From NCBI GenBank assembly GCA_022702545.1, contig JAHRBC010000002.1:620001-684000 (forward strand): a stretch of DNA of 64,000 nt, written 5' to 3'. Made by a program: the position numbers and the translations under genes. The DNA comes from Phycomyces nitens. Taxonomy: Eukaryota; Mucoromycota; Mucoromycetes; Mucorales; Phycomycetaceae. Shown here piece after piece: positions 21,164-32,593 of this stretch (position 1 is the first letter of the stretch; the number at the start of each line of letters is the position of its first letter). The notes beneath the pieces were generated by a model. The model ran no database searches. It worked only from the letters and a program-made list of their open reading frames with translations, and had not been told where the DNA came from.

Positions 21164-22756
21164 ATGTCTAAACCTCCACTATTGACTGAACATTCTCACT
21201 ATGCTATCGATATACTGTCCTTGGTCGATGGAAAAGCATCGATTGAACAGCAGATAGAGGTTCATGGTAATGACTTTTTCTTTTTTTATTAATGATGTCC
21301 TTGTACTAACAACCCTTAAGTCCACGATCTCTTTGACGTCAAGGACAATCGGTCTATATCCCTTGAAGAAGTGCTTGACGGCCTGCGATATGTTATGGAT
21401 TATCGTATCAAGGGCGGCCAACAAGAGCATCTCGATTTTGGGCTCATGAAGCGTCTATCGGAAGCACTCTTGCTCAACACTGGCCACACCGAGGGACATC
21501 TCATAAGAAAGCGCACGACCTCTGCTGCAGACACGGCATTCTCTCTGTTTGGAGACTTTCTTGAAGAAGGTAATATAGATATATATATATTTAAATATAT
21601 ATTTAAATATGCAGATCCATAAATATGGATCAACAGAGATAAACTTGTATTTTACATTGCATTGCATATTACTTACCCGCTTCATTGATATCAAGTAATC
21701 GAATTCCGTACGGCTGTGAGCGAGCGAGATGTCTATGAACTCAAGCGTGAACTAAAGATCCACTATCGCTCCAAACCCTCAAGTTCACCCAAACAGAAAC
21801 AGAGTGCAATTGCCATGATCCAGCTTCTTACGAGATTCTGCCAGTACAGCGACTGGAAGGATCTCGTCAAGGAAACCGAACAGCCTGCAATGGAGCGCCT
21901 GCTGGGATCTTCGCTTGCTCAGGAAGTTGCTTCTCAGCACTCAAAAATGCCTCGTCCCACAGCCCCCTCAACTAGAACACTTATCCCCCCACAGTCGCTC
22001 TATTTTGATCGTTCGGTTGAGAAACTCTTGGCAATGTTTTCCCATTCGGATCCCCAGAACGGCCTAGCCTCCAGTTCGGTCGCCTCCTTAAGAGACCATC
22101 ATGGCCCAAATCGGCTGCCAGATCCTCCCCGCCCAAACGCCCTCTATATGCTCTGGATGCAGCTAACAGATCTGATGGTCATTATACTTATCATTGCAGC
22201 CATCATACAATCTGCAGAAAAGGAGTTCAACAGTGCTGCCGTACTTTTGGTGGTAATTGTGCTCAATACCATCATTGGATTCAGTCAGGAATGGAAGGCC
22301 AGTAAGACGCTCAATGCGCTCATGAATTTGTCTGTACCAATGGCCCAAGTTATACGTGATGGAGAGCAGCAGCTGATAGGATCAGAAGACCTTGTACCAG
22401 GAGATGTGGTCGTCCTTGAAGAAGGAGAGGCTGTTCCTGCCGACTTGCGTCTTATTGAAGTTTCTCAGCTCGAGCTGGTCGAAAGTATCCTGACAGGCGA
22501 GAGTGTTCCGTCGACAAAAAGTACCGAGGCCGTCAAGGCAAAGGTAGAACAGATCGATTTATTGTCCAATATACTGATATTTCCTTAAAGTCTCGGCGTA
22601 TTCCACTTGGAGAATGTGTCGGCAATGCATTCATGTCAACTACTGTTGCGCGTGGTCGCGGAAAGGGAATAGTGGTACGCACAGGTGTACAGACAGAGGT
22701 AATTACCTGGTACAATAGCTTGGCTTCTCGACATTCTTTATTGTACTAATCCTGGA

Positions 22757-22787
<31 letters not shown>

Positions 22788-25518
22788 ATAGATTGGCAAG
22801 ATCAGCACGGCTATCCAAAAGGGATCCAAGCGAAAGACAAAAACTCCAATTCAGAGAAAACTTGCCAGATTAGGTCTATATCTTGTAGCACTGGCAGTTG
22901 TGCTCTGTGCACTAGTGGTCGTAATTGGAATAGCCTGGAAAAAAGATGTCAAGACAATGGTCAATATTGGCCTAAGGTACAACTTTCAAATCATCTTCTC
23001 GAGACTCATCTCTTTGTTAGTCTTGCTGTGTCTGTCATTCCAGAAGGTCTTGTTGCCGTGACAACCGTAACCATGGCCTTGGGAGTGCGTCGTATGGCAG
23101 TAAAGTAAATATCCAATTACTTGAAATCGGCTTGTTATTAAAGAGAATGTTTTATTCATAGGCATTGCATCGTGAGAACGTTGCCGGCAGTTGAGTCCCT
23201 CGGAAGTGTCACTGTCATATGTTCGGACAAGGTAAAATAGACAATGCGTCCAAGACATCATATACTGATCTCCCCCCACCCTACCCCTTTTAGACTGGCA
23301 CCTTGACTCAAGGCAAGATGGGCACCTCTGAGCTCTGGACAGCCGACAATGCTCTCTACCGCTTCACTAAATCTACCTCTATGGATCCCACTCAGGGCCA
23401 GATTCTGATTGAGCCCGCAGAGCTACGTCGTCGAATGATCCATGTACGTCGTACAGCTCCTTCGTATGGTAATCCTCTGTCGGATAATCGCATGCCCAAT
23501 GAGTCTCAGGCTGCCCCAGACTACTCTGCCCTAAGAACCCACCCTCTTGATCCCTCGAATCCAAGTGCCTATAGCGTCAATCTTTTCTATGCCCTCATGG
23601 TAGCAGGTCTCTGCAACAATTCCTCCATCGTACTTGATGAAGATACTGGTGAATATACGCCTATTGGAGATCCAACCGAGATTGCCTTGACCGTGGCTGC
23701 GCAAAAGGCCGGTCTAGGTCCCACATACTGGTCTCATGTCACCAAAGTTTTTGAACGAGCATTCGACAGCGAGCGCAAATTGATGAGCTCAATATATGCG
23801 ACCAGAGACAACGACGCCTATGTGTTGTGCAAAGGCGCCCCAGAAGAGCTTGTCGATCGATGCTCAATGTTTATGGCTGCAGATGACAAACCTGCAAACT
23901 CCACGGCCAACACTCCACGGGCGTACCAGGCAGTACCCATCACAGAGGAATTTGCGGCTCTTGTGGCCGACGAGAGTTCTCGTATGGCTTCCCAGGGTCT
24001 CCGCGTACTGGGCCTAGGAGTCAAGGTTGCCAAATTGTCCCAAGGCTGGAAAGATACCAATGTTGAAAGTGACCCTAGTCTGTCTGAAGACGAGCTGGTG
24101 TTTGTTGGCTTGATTGGCCTGTTAGATCCACCCAAACAAGGCGTGAAAGAAGCTGTCCAAATATGCCAAGAGGCTGGTATCAGAGTCATGATGATTACTG
24201 GTGACCACGTACAAACGGCGACTTCAATTGCTGCTAAACTTGGAATCTACCAGCAAGGAGTTCCTGGCATGGTAAGTGGCCGGCCATAGAGAGGCTAGAA
24301 TGAAGACAAAAAGAAAGGATTGCAATGTACCTTTTTAACCTTTTATACCAGTGTCGGGCTATTCTTGGTCGTGAGCTTGACCTGCTATCCGAAGATGCAC
24401 TCTTGGAACTCGAACCTTTTCCAAATGTGTTTGCACGTGTTAGTCCGGACAATAAGCTAACTATTGTCAATGCACTTCAGCAACGTGGAGAATTGGTGGC
24501 CATGACTGGAGACGGCGTGAACGGCAAGTCAAATATTGTACATGGCAATGCATAATAGTGCATTCTAACTTTTTTGTTTGCATTTTCTTAGATGCTCCTG
24601 CTATAAAGGCAGCCGATGTAGGTGTTGCCATGGGAATTGCTGGTACTGAGATCACAAAGCAAGCAGCCGATCTTGTCTTGCTGAACGACAACTTTGCAAC
24701 AATTGTTGCTGCCGTTGAAGAAGGCCGGCATGTGTTTGACAATATCCTCAAGTTTATTCTTTACCTCTTGAGTTGCAATGGTGCAGAGATCTTTTTAATG
24801 CTAATCTGTGCTATTGCCAACCTCGAGACGCCCTTGACGGTCATGATGATCTTGTGGGCCAATATTATTGGTAACAAATATATACATATATATATAATTT
24901 AACCAAATTCCATGATATTCTTGCTAAAAATCGTTCAATGTAGCCGACGTTCCTCCTGCCATGGCCTTGGGTGTCGAGCCAAAGGAGCGTGATCTGATGA
25001 AGAGATGCCCTCGAAACCCCAAGATGGGTGTCCTCACAAAGGTTTCATGGACAATTATCTTTTTCCAGTCCTTGATGATGGCTGCACTGACGATTGGAAC
25101 CTATGTTATCTCCCTGCGTGTGTTTGACTATGGAATTGAAGAAGCTAGATCGCTGGCAAGTCTATTGAATATATGCAATTAAAGGCAAACTGATATTAAC
25201 TTTATATATATATATAAATGTATATAGGCATTTGCTACCATTACGACTATCCAGCTCTTGCATTCCTTCATGTCTCGCAGCAGCCTACAGTCCATCTTCA
25301 AGACGGGTGTCCTGGGCAATCGATGGATGGTCGGTGCCTTTTTCGTTTCGGCTGGGTTCCTTTTGCTGGGCATTTACGCACCCGGGATCTCTACATGGCT
25401 GGAATTGGTTCATGTGAGCGGGAGATCATGGATTATGATTGCTGTGTGTGTCGCTATATTCGTTACCTTTGTCGAATGTGAAAAGTGGATTGTTCGCAAA
25501 TTAGGCGGCATTGTTTAG
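21164..25518 (+). CDS. Type II P-type cation ATPase with EF-hand-like N-terminus
   Basis: ATP-driven cation pump of 1192 aa in 12 exons (21164-21266, 21321-21569, 21696-22543, 22591-22698, 22792-22976, 23021-23104, 23162-23231, 23294-24271, 24352-24523, 24592-24870, 24944-25155, 25228-25518). Core motifs: TGES near 383, IPEGL in M4, [12 protein letters not shown] with the phosphorylated Asp near 548, KGAPE, and GDGVNDAPA near 928. M4 keeps the Ca2+-ligand Glu (IPEGL), M5 has NGAE and M6 has NIIAD before [10 protein letters not shown], resembling SERCA/PMR1-type pumps except for Ala at the SERCA Thr799 position. Near residue 40, [14 protein letters not shown] resembles an EF-hand loop; yeast Pmr1 also carries an N-terminal EF-hand-like motif. 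The N-terminus (about 200 aa before the cation-ATPase N domain) is longer than in PMR1. Introns 9 and 11 are GC-AG. Ca2+ or Mn2+ is likely; Na+/K+ is not excluded. Confidence 0.92.
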
Positions 25519-26315
25519 TTGTATTTCAATAATAATAATAGTAGTAATAGTAATAATATTAAGAATTGTACAATAAACAAGGGAGAACACGTTCTCTGGC
25601 TCTATATCTCTTGTTCATTAGTCTTGTGAATGGCAGAATATAAAGGGGAATTAAATTGTAGAGACCTAAAAAAAGGTTTTTTTTGTTTTTACAGAATTCG
25701 ATGTTCAAAAGAGCCCTTTTTTTAAACATGCTTGGTGTCTCCGATTTAAAGCTCATTATTATTGACAAAAAGGTACTCCAAGGCTCTGTGGACAAGGGAC
25801 TTTTTAGTCAATTGGAAAACGAACAGTTGGATGCGCTCAGAGGGCATTTGTAGATCTTGGCTTTGGCTCCTTAAAGAGGAGGGCCGCTGGCAATTGGTAT
25901 TTAATATGTCATTCAAGATTTATAATTATAATTTTTAATAATAAATAATAAAAATAAGTATTTGGAATAAGCTCTTTTAACTGAATAATATATTGGTTTA
26001 TTTTTGGACTCGAGAAATGTACAGGTTGATTTGGTTAAAACCAATATGCATTCAACTCTTTCTCTCTTATTATGTATTGCAGAAAGTACCACAAACGGAT
26101 AAAACGACCAAACAGAGCGATAACCAAATGTGATCATTAACAAGGTGACACTCATATCACTCTTGCGAGGTCTTTATGGAGACCTAGCACACGAGGATGA
26201 ATTGTCGCACACAATTAAGAGGTCAGAAAGCAAGTCCAAGGCCCACACTGTATTTAACCTCCATCCCAACGCGCATTTTGTTTTTCTTTTTGTCTTACTC
26301 CTCCCTTTCCTTATC
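25519..26315. other. Intergenic; short ORF at 25700-25852
   Basis: Spacer between the ATPase and LysM genes. A 50-codon ATG ORF at 25700-25852 (starts MFKRALFLNMLGVSDLKL) is complete but matches no family I know. The rest is AT-rich. A pyrimidine-rich stretch at 26279-26313 abuts the LysM gene's ATG. Confidence 0.4.
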
Positions 26316-27113
26316 ATGAAGTACACTCTCTTGACTGTTGCCGCCCTTTTCGCTGCCCAGGCTGCTGCTGCCAATGGCCCTGCCGAGGGATGTGTTGCCA
26401 CCTACACAAGTAAGTCTACAATCAATTCGACCGAGAATATTCAATTGACTGACAAATTACCCCCCATAGTCACTGATGCTGATGACTGCGACTCTGTTGC
26501 CATTGCTCACGGTTTGACTCCTGATGCTTTCTATGAAATGAACCCTGGACTCCACCACGCCGGTGACCATGTAAGTATTTGAACTCATTTTATTTTGATT
26601 TTGAACCTCGACTGACGGTTCAATTGACCTTGTCTTTAGCTGTGCGATAACCTCGACAGTGGCAAGGCCTACTGTGTTTGCATGGAGGAGCCATGTGCCA
26701 CTCCTACTGCCGTCACTCCCGCTGTCACTCCCGCTGCTGGAGAGTCTTCTGCTGTTGAGCCTTCCGCTGCCGAGACCACTCCCACCGAGTCTGCCGCCGA
26801 GTCTGCTGCTGCCGAGCCTTCCGCTGCCGAGTCTGCTGCTGTTGAGCCTTCCGCTGCCGAGTCTGCTCTTGACCCTACCATCGAGGCCTCTGCTGCCGTT
26901 GAGTCTGTTGCTCCTTCAGATGTTGCCTCTGCTCCCGCTGTGTCTGCCTCTGCACCTGCCTCTGTTTCGCCAATTTCTGCCAGCTCTGTTGCTCCCTCTT
27001 CTGCATCCAGTGCTGCTCCTTCCGCTGCTCCCTCTAACTCTGGTGCTTCCCAAAAGACCGTCTCTGCTGTTGCTTTGGCCATGGCAGCTGTTGCAGCCGT
27101 CGCTCTCCTCTAA
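26316..27113 (+). CDS. Secreted LysM protein with Ala/Ser/Glu-rich tail and GPI-type C-terminus
   Basis: Cell-surface protein of 222 aa in three exons (26316-26409, 26470-26570, 26640-27113). Residues 1-19 are a classic signal peptide (MKYTLLTVAALFAAQAAAA). One LysM-type domain follows (about 25-75): CVATYTITDADDCDSVA, FYEMNPGL and LCDNLDSGKAYCVC, with the Cys pattern seen in fungal LysM effectors and wall proteins. A long tail rich in Ala, Ser, Glu and Pro contains imperfect 10-residue repeats and would be heavily O-glycosylated. The last 18 residues are hydrophobic after SNSGAS, as expected for GPI anchoring. LysM domains bind chitin or GlcNAc polymers, so wall anchoring or chitin masking is likely. 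C-rich codon use suggests high expression. Confidence 0.85.
26811..26870 (+). repeat. 30-bp coding tandem repeat (two copies)
   Basis: Two near-identical 30-bp units in the LysM gene encode a 10-residue Glu-Pro-Ser-Ala-Ala-Glu-Ser-Ala motif; a partial copy begins near 26755. Such minisatellites in wall-protein tails commonly vary in copy number. Confidence 0.75.
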
Positions 27114-27363
27114 AATTGATGGAATTGCCTGGTTCTCTTCCATCTTTACTTGTTTCTTCACCTACAAATATTCCTATTCTCTTAATGTAATATCTCCAAA
27201 TCCAAATCCAAATTTAAATCCAAATCCTACATATAGTAAGACCTTGAATTGTTTAATACACATAAAATCCTTGCCAAACAAATTGCTTTATTGATAATCA
27301 TCATCTACACAGTCTAAGAAAAAAAATCCCTTTTTTAGATGAATTGAGGTCCTGAATCCCTGG

Positions 27364-28416
27364 TTATTGGATTGAATAGTCCAGCTTATTTTCACCAGCT
27401 GGGTTCTTGTGGTCGGCTGGGTTGGCATTGGCTTCATATACTTTATTATAAATGGGTATCAAGTCGAGCAATAAAAGATGTGTAATGTTATATTAAAGCA
27501 CTTGTTGAATTTACCTGTAATAATCGGATCCCTCTTCAACTGCACAATTTATTTATTTAAAGAAAAAGAATATAGGGTAAATGGGTTTTGTTGTAGTACA
27601 ATGGATTATTGGGTTTCTTTAGTCATCTAACTGTGTACCAATCATTGACCTACCTCTGACCATTCGCCTTTGAACCCAAGGAAACGCACGATGCTGGTGT
27701 CTCCTCCAAAGTTATCCGGGAAGAACAATGTCAAGGTACGGACGTTTGTGAATTTGGTGATGCTTAAATCTTGTGAGAAGGTTGAAAAGGAGAGGTTAAT
27801 GGAGGGGATTAAGTTACCGAGTAGAGTACTCTAGGACATCGTTGTTTTGGACAAGTTCCCATGTCTGAGTAGGCGTATAACTCTGGGCGGCATCGAAATC
27901 CATGTCATCGCGGTTGATAAATCTATGTGGAAAAGAAAAAGAATTATTGATTGATGATCCTGTTTGATTATCAAAAAAAAGAAATACGTACACCTTTAGA
28001 GTTGCTGGTGCCGATTCTCCTGGATCTGTACGCAGACAAATCGAACGCAATTTGACGGTGCCCGTGAACCTAGGAAAAGCTTAAGTAACAGCTGTTTTTT
28101 TTTATCTCGGTTCAAAAGGATAACAAACGGGACATGGACGATCAGTTCTTCGTCTGCATCACTTTCCAACCACTGCAACAACGACAATATGTGAGATGAT
28201 CATTGTGCTGGTATATATATATATATAAGAGACTACCTTTGAATTGTCCATTCGTTCATTCCAAGGCTTAATGATCTTTTTGCCGCTATTTGGCTCTGAT
28301 TCATTCATACAGCAGACATTGTCATGATCAATACGTGAATAGAGGTTGAATTGATCTCCTGCACCAGGAAGATCTCCATGGTCATGGTCACAATGTTCGT
28401 CATGACAGTGAGGCAT
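27364..28416 (-). CDS. PITH-domain protein (PITHD1-like), frameshifted
   Basis: Homologue of PITHD1, a one-domain protein related to the proteasome-interacting domain of TXNL1. Seven exons (28416-28237, 28172-28129, 28069-27992, 27922-27818, 27763-27654, 27539-27515, 27440-27364). The His-rich start MPHCHDEHCDHDHGD, then LYSRIDHDNVCCMNES, KPWNERMDNSK, ESDADEELIVHVPFTGTVKL, DNFGGDTS, GFKGEWSE and YEANANPADH all align with PITHD1. The exon total is 619 nt, one base too many. In exon 5 the plus-strand run of four G at 27718-27721 shifts the frame between TLTLFF and DNFGGD, and the unshifted frame hits a stop at once. Splice sites and downstream codons remain intact, so an assembly error in a homopolymer or a very recent mutation is likelier than an old pseudogene. 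Confidence 0.85.
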
Positions 28417-28922
28417 TTTGGATATAAATGATATTCAATAAATTATTTTCAAAATTACTTTTTATTTTATTTTATTTTATTGTATTTTGTATTTTAATTT
28501 AATTTTATTTATATAAAGTGCTGGTGATCCTCCCAAACAGCATATTCATTGCACCCAAGCATTGACGGGTTTCCCATCCTATGAAAATCCAAAAAAAAAT
28601 AAAAAATTAAAAAAATTACCGTATTCTCCTCATCCTTGGAATCCCAGTCATGAATATATTGGTGACGTCAAAGAAATGGATATTTTGGGCGGGGGAGAAC
28701 CCAACCTATATACATAACAATTTGGCCACTCTAATTTTCTCCTTGTGCACAGCAAGGCAAACCTACACCCCCAACTCCCTCCCCCCTCCCCCACCTCTAT
28801 TCTCCTACCCCTTCTACCATATCCCCCCCACCCCCCTACTCTTAAAAGAGACTTATACTTTTTTTTTCTTTTTTTTTTACAAAAAATTTATAAATATATT
28901 TAATTATATATCGATATACTAA
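28417..28922. promoter_or_regulatory. Divergent promoter region with long pyrimidine tract
   Basis: Lies between the divergent PITH and Rieske genes. TTTTA repeats occupy 28455-28510 near the PITH start. From 28761 to 28843 the plus strand is an almost uninterrupted C/T/A-rich tract with many CCCCC runs, followed by a T-rich stretch and then TATATTTAATTATATATCG just before the Rieske ATG. Core promoter and 5' leader of the Rieske gene by inference. Confidence 0.45.
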
Positions 28923-29821
28923 ATGGCCTTGTCACGTACTCTCACCACCGCCTTTGCTCGTCGCTCATTGACACCTGCATTCGCCCCTGCTCTCAAGATC
29001 AACTTTGGTTATACCAAGGAAGATGAGCAGAGATCGTCTGGTATGTGATGTGATTAAGTTTCCAATTGACAAGATTCCCTAACCCCAATTATTATCTTAC
29101 AGTCACCCAGAAGCGCAACCATACCACCAATGTGCCTGACTTTTCAAAGTACAAAAAGACCAACTCTAGTGGTGAGGCCAGCCGCAACTTCTCTTACATG
29201 ATGATCGGTACCACCGGTCTCTTGTCTGCTGCTGGTGCCCAGGCTACTGTCAGCGACTTCCTTGCCAACATGTCCGCATCTGCCGATGTCCTGGCTCTTG
29301 CCAAGGCCGAGGTCGAACTGGCTTCTATTCCCGAGGGAAAGAATGTGACAATCAAGTGGAGAGGAAAGCCCGTCTTCATCCGTCACCGTACCCAGGACGA
29401 GATTGCCGAGGCAAACACTGTCAATGTCAAGGATTTGCGTGATCCCGAACAGGATTCTGATCGTGTAAAGAACCCTGAATGGCTCGTGATGTTGGGTGTC
29501 TGCACTCACTTGTAAGCTTATATTTTTATTGTTTATTTTATTTTTGTTATTGTTTTTGTTTTTATATATTAATTTTTATTATCTGTAGGGGTTGTGTGCC
29601 CATTGGTGAAGCTGGTGATTTCGGTGGATGGTACTGCCCTTGCCACGGTTCTCACTACGACATCTCTGGCCGTATTCGCCAGGGCCCTGCTCCCCTTAAC
29701 CTTGAGATTCCTGGTGAGTTTGTGATTAAGACTGGGCTTGTGCAAATATGCAGATATGCTGATGTGTATTTTGTGTTTGTTAGAATACAACTTCCAGGAC
29801 GACAAGCTTATCATTGGTTAA
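28923..29821 (+). CDS. RIP1: Rieske iron-sulfur subunit of cytochrome bc1 complex
   Basis: Complex III subunit that moves electrons from ubiquinol to cytochrome c1 through a [2Fe-2S] cluster. Four exons (28923-29040, 29103-29511, 29589-29713, 29784-29821) give 229 aa. The N-terminus [20 protein letters not shown] is a typical Arg/Ser/Ala-rich mitochondrial presequence. The transmembrane anchor lies around [19 protein letters not shown]. Cluster ligands are in CTHLGCVP (split by intron 2) and CPCHGSHYD, with the flanking GDFGGWY and [10 protein letters not shown]. The protein ends DDKLIIG, as fungal Rieske proteins usually do. Codon use is strongly biased, as expected for a highly expressed respiratory gene. 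Confidence 0.97.
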
Positions 29822-30164
29822 AAAAGCAAGAAAGAAGCTTTGGGACATTATATTTTTTTAAAGAAAAAAAAAAAAAGAAGACATCTAATTAAAATCTAGA
29901 AGAAAAATCCAAAAAGTATAAACTTCAAGCGCGAGTGTGTGTCCATGGCAACCAATGTTGTATTTGTTTTATTGAGAATTTTGTAGGGGTAAAAAGAGAG
30001 AGAGAGAGAGCTAGACAGATAGATATTTTATGCTTGTGACAAGGTATCTTTTTGTCATACACACACATATACACACAAGCCTGTCCAAGATCCACTCTAG
30101 AGGATACACCAACGCGCCCTTTATTTTTATTTTTTATTTTTATTTTTATTTTGAATCAAACAAA
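29822..30164. other. Intergenic, Rieske 3' end to Mcp1-like promoter
   Basis: Same-strand spacer. GA repeat at about 29995-30010, CA repeat at 30058-30075 and a TTTTTA repeat at 30121-30150 directly before the next ATG. Nothing else seen. Confidence 0.5.
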
Positions 30165-30866
30165 ATGCCTTTGGAAAAGAAACCTTTGGGTTTGCAGCGA
30201 GTCAATGGTGTCTTGACATTTGTGCAATCTGCATCCGCACTCTCATTTTCAACATTTGCAATCATCCACGGCACACAGATTGCGATTGCCGCAATAAATG
30301 GCGTCGATGGTGCTAATCAATCGCTTTTAATGGCACGACCTTTCTATCAGGACAAAAACCTAGAGACTATTTTGGTTACCGGAGCCGCAACAGTACATGT
30401 GCTGGCTGGACTGGCCAAGACTGCCATTCGACGTTCTTCGAAAACCCTTGTTCCACCAAGCTTACCTTCTCTCCACAGGGTCTCCGGCTTTGTACTCGTA
30501 CCCCTGGTCCTACTTCATCATCACCTTGTTCGGCGTCTTCCGGCTCAATATTTTGGGGATTCTGCCTTTGTTGATTTTGGCGTTGTTTCCTGGGGACTTC
30601 AAAACCGGCCATGGTTTACCTGGGGACTCCACACGCTCTTGATTGGCGCGACTGTCTACCATGGTGTTGGTGGTCTAAGACTGGCCTGGAGACGCGTGTT
30701 TGGCAGCTCGAGTTTAAGCGCACCGAAATCTAGGTCAAGATCAATTGTTGGAGTAGGAATTGGGTGTGTCTTGTTTGGGGGTTTGATTGCAGTCTCAAGA
30801 ACGAGCAAGATTCCCTTGAGAAGAGAATACAAGGAAATTTATGATATGATGTTTCAAATTAAATAA
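30165..30866 (+). CDS. Mcp1-like mitochondrial membrane protein (DUF1691)
   Basis: Intronless 233-aa protein with about five hydrophobic segments. The start is MPLEKKPLGLQ, chosen because the upstream in-frame ATG sits in repeat DNA. Features of the Mcp1/DUF1691 fold: a helix at VLTFVQSASALSFSTFAIIH, then LHRVSGFVLVPLVLLHHHLV and YHGVGGLRLAWRRVF, with His residues placed as in succinate dehydrogenase cytochrome b-like four-helix proteins. In yeast, Mcp1 is a mitochondrial outer-membrane protein linked to lipid homeostasis and suppresses loss of Mdm10 (ERMES). Function here is inferred from the family. A cytochrome b-like membrane protein of another family is the alternative. Confidence 0.7.
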   Translation: MPLEKKPLGLQRVNGVLTFVQSASALSFSTFAIIHGTQIAIAAINGVDGANQSLLMARPFYQDKNLETILVTGAATVHVLAGLAKTAIRRSSKTLVPPSLPSLHRVSGFVLVPLVLLHHHLVRRLPAQYFGDSAFVDFGVVSWGLQNRPWFTWGLHTLLIGATVYHGVGGLRLAWRRVFGSSSLSAPKSRSRSIVGVGIGCVLFGGLIAVSRTSKIPLRREYKEIYDMMFQIK

Positions 30867-31086
30867 GTAAATAAAAATATTTTTAAATTTTTTTTATTGG
30901 CTATTGTTTACATGAACTTGTTTATTATAAAGAAATCAAGTGCAGAATGGACGCATGGGCTGGGATGATGTGTAAAGGAAAGAGAGCATAGATTGCATGG
31001 TTTAAAAGAGGCTCTGTGTTGGTGTAAAAATGAGTGTTTCTTGTCTTTTTAGTGCGTGTATGAGAAATTGAAAGGACGGGTATAAA

Positions 31087-32593
31087 TTAATGAGTGAATC
31101 TAATCGGCGACAATGGTTTCTGGGCGTAGACGACGTGCCATCCCCAGTTTGTTTTCTCTTTTGCGCACTCTTGTGCACAACTGTTGACGAATTGTTCAAA
31201 GTCTATAGGTGGAGCACTGGAGATCACTGGTCCGAGAGCAAGGCTCAATTGTTTGTAATTGTCCCTAGAATCCAATTACCAACCAATTAGCATGTATGTA
31301 TGATTCCTAGTGTCCCCTCCATTCTAAATAAAACTCACCAAAACAGCTCTCCAATCTTTCCGCCGTGGTTAACTGGTACGCTAATGCGTTTGGCTTGGAT
31401 ATTGAGTAATCCCCGCTGGATAAGTAGCAATCGTAATTCACGTCCAATTGTTGGGTTCATGTCGCGTGTGGTTGTCATGGTTATCACTAATTTAATTTAA
31501 TTTTAACCTAAAGCTTAGTAAATTTTATTATTATTTGTCAGGGTATGCAAGATATACTTACTGGATTCCTTGAGTTTGGTTGTCATGACGCCGGCGTTTT
31601 CAAGATTAAGTTCAAGCTATAATATCACAAGGTCAAAATAGCTGTCAGTGTCAGTGTTCCGAACCTTTTTTTGTCGCCATGGTTACACATTTGAATATCT
31701 ACCTCTTTAAACTCTATCCAGCCGCCTGGTTTCAATACGCGTATCAACTCGTCCAATGCCTTGACAGGACATGAATAAGAAAATATAAAATGAGCTGATG
31801 TTTTTAAGATATTTATTTTTGGGCCTACCTTTGTCCAATCAGATCGTGTCAAGGCAAAGATCAACAGGCGCTGATGGATAAAGTCGAAATGATTGTCAGG
31901 AAAGGGAAGTCGATTGGTGATATTTGCCAATTGGAAATGAGTGTTTGCTGGCTTGATGTCTTCGGGGAAGACGGAACTAATGTCGATTCCATAGAATTCT
32001 GATCGATCGTATACTTTTGCCATGTCTAGAGTCCAAGTGGCCGGGCCTAAATGTTTGTAATACCATCAATGACTCTTGCTCTGATTCTAGACTCTTCTTA
32101 TTTACTATCCTTACCGCAACATGAATCCAATACATCTGCCCCTTCTTCAAGGAGCTTGTGGACAGGAGAAGAAAAGTTTCTACTCTAGAGTTAGGTATTG
32201 TATTCTTTCCATCATGTCTTTTTCTCTCTCTCTTCTTCTTTTACCCGTCAAAAGCGTGATGAAGTACCCAATGCTGTTGGTGCAGTCGATCGATTTCTAA
32301 CAATCCGAATTGTTATTTTCTCTGTATGCACAGACTTTTAAGGGCGTACCTGGATCATCATTGGGCAGAACATAGACTGAATCTTCGATATTATGGTAAC
32401 GACGTCCGTGCTCGAATCGATAGCTTGGCTTCTGTGTGGATAGGACGGATAGATTGCTCGAACTCTGGGCGGTCTCAATCTGACAAGCTACATGGACTTG
32501 GCATGATTGCTTGCTTTTGCAGCTGCTGTTGCTACTGCTGCTTACGCTTGCGCTTGGTTTCATTATACCACGCAATGAAGTCATGATACCCAT
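31087..32593 (-). CDS. SAM-dependent methyltransferase
   Basis: Class I methyltransferase of 338 aa in eight exons (32593-32350, 32296-32245, 32179-32115, 32046-31829, 31759-31703, 31616-31562, 31486-31339, 31264-31087). Residues 1 to about 60 are Ser-rich. Then come YRFEHGRRYHN and DRLHQQHWVLHHAF, common ahead of the core in this fungal family. Motif I is VLDSCCGPATWTLDMA, where the usual first Gly is Cys; beta-2 ends in FYGIDISSVFP with its acidic residue kept. LPFPDNHFDFIHQRLL and LIRVLKPGGWIEFKE follow. This layout occurs in many fungal proteins related to velvet-complex or secondary-metabolism methyltransferases, but the substrate cannot be told. A weak second ATG lies nine bases downstream of the chosen start. 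Confidence 0.88.
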
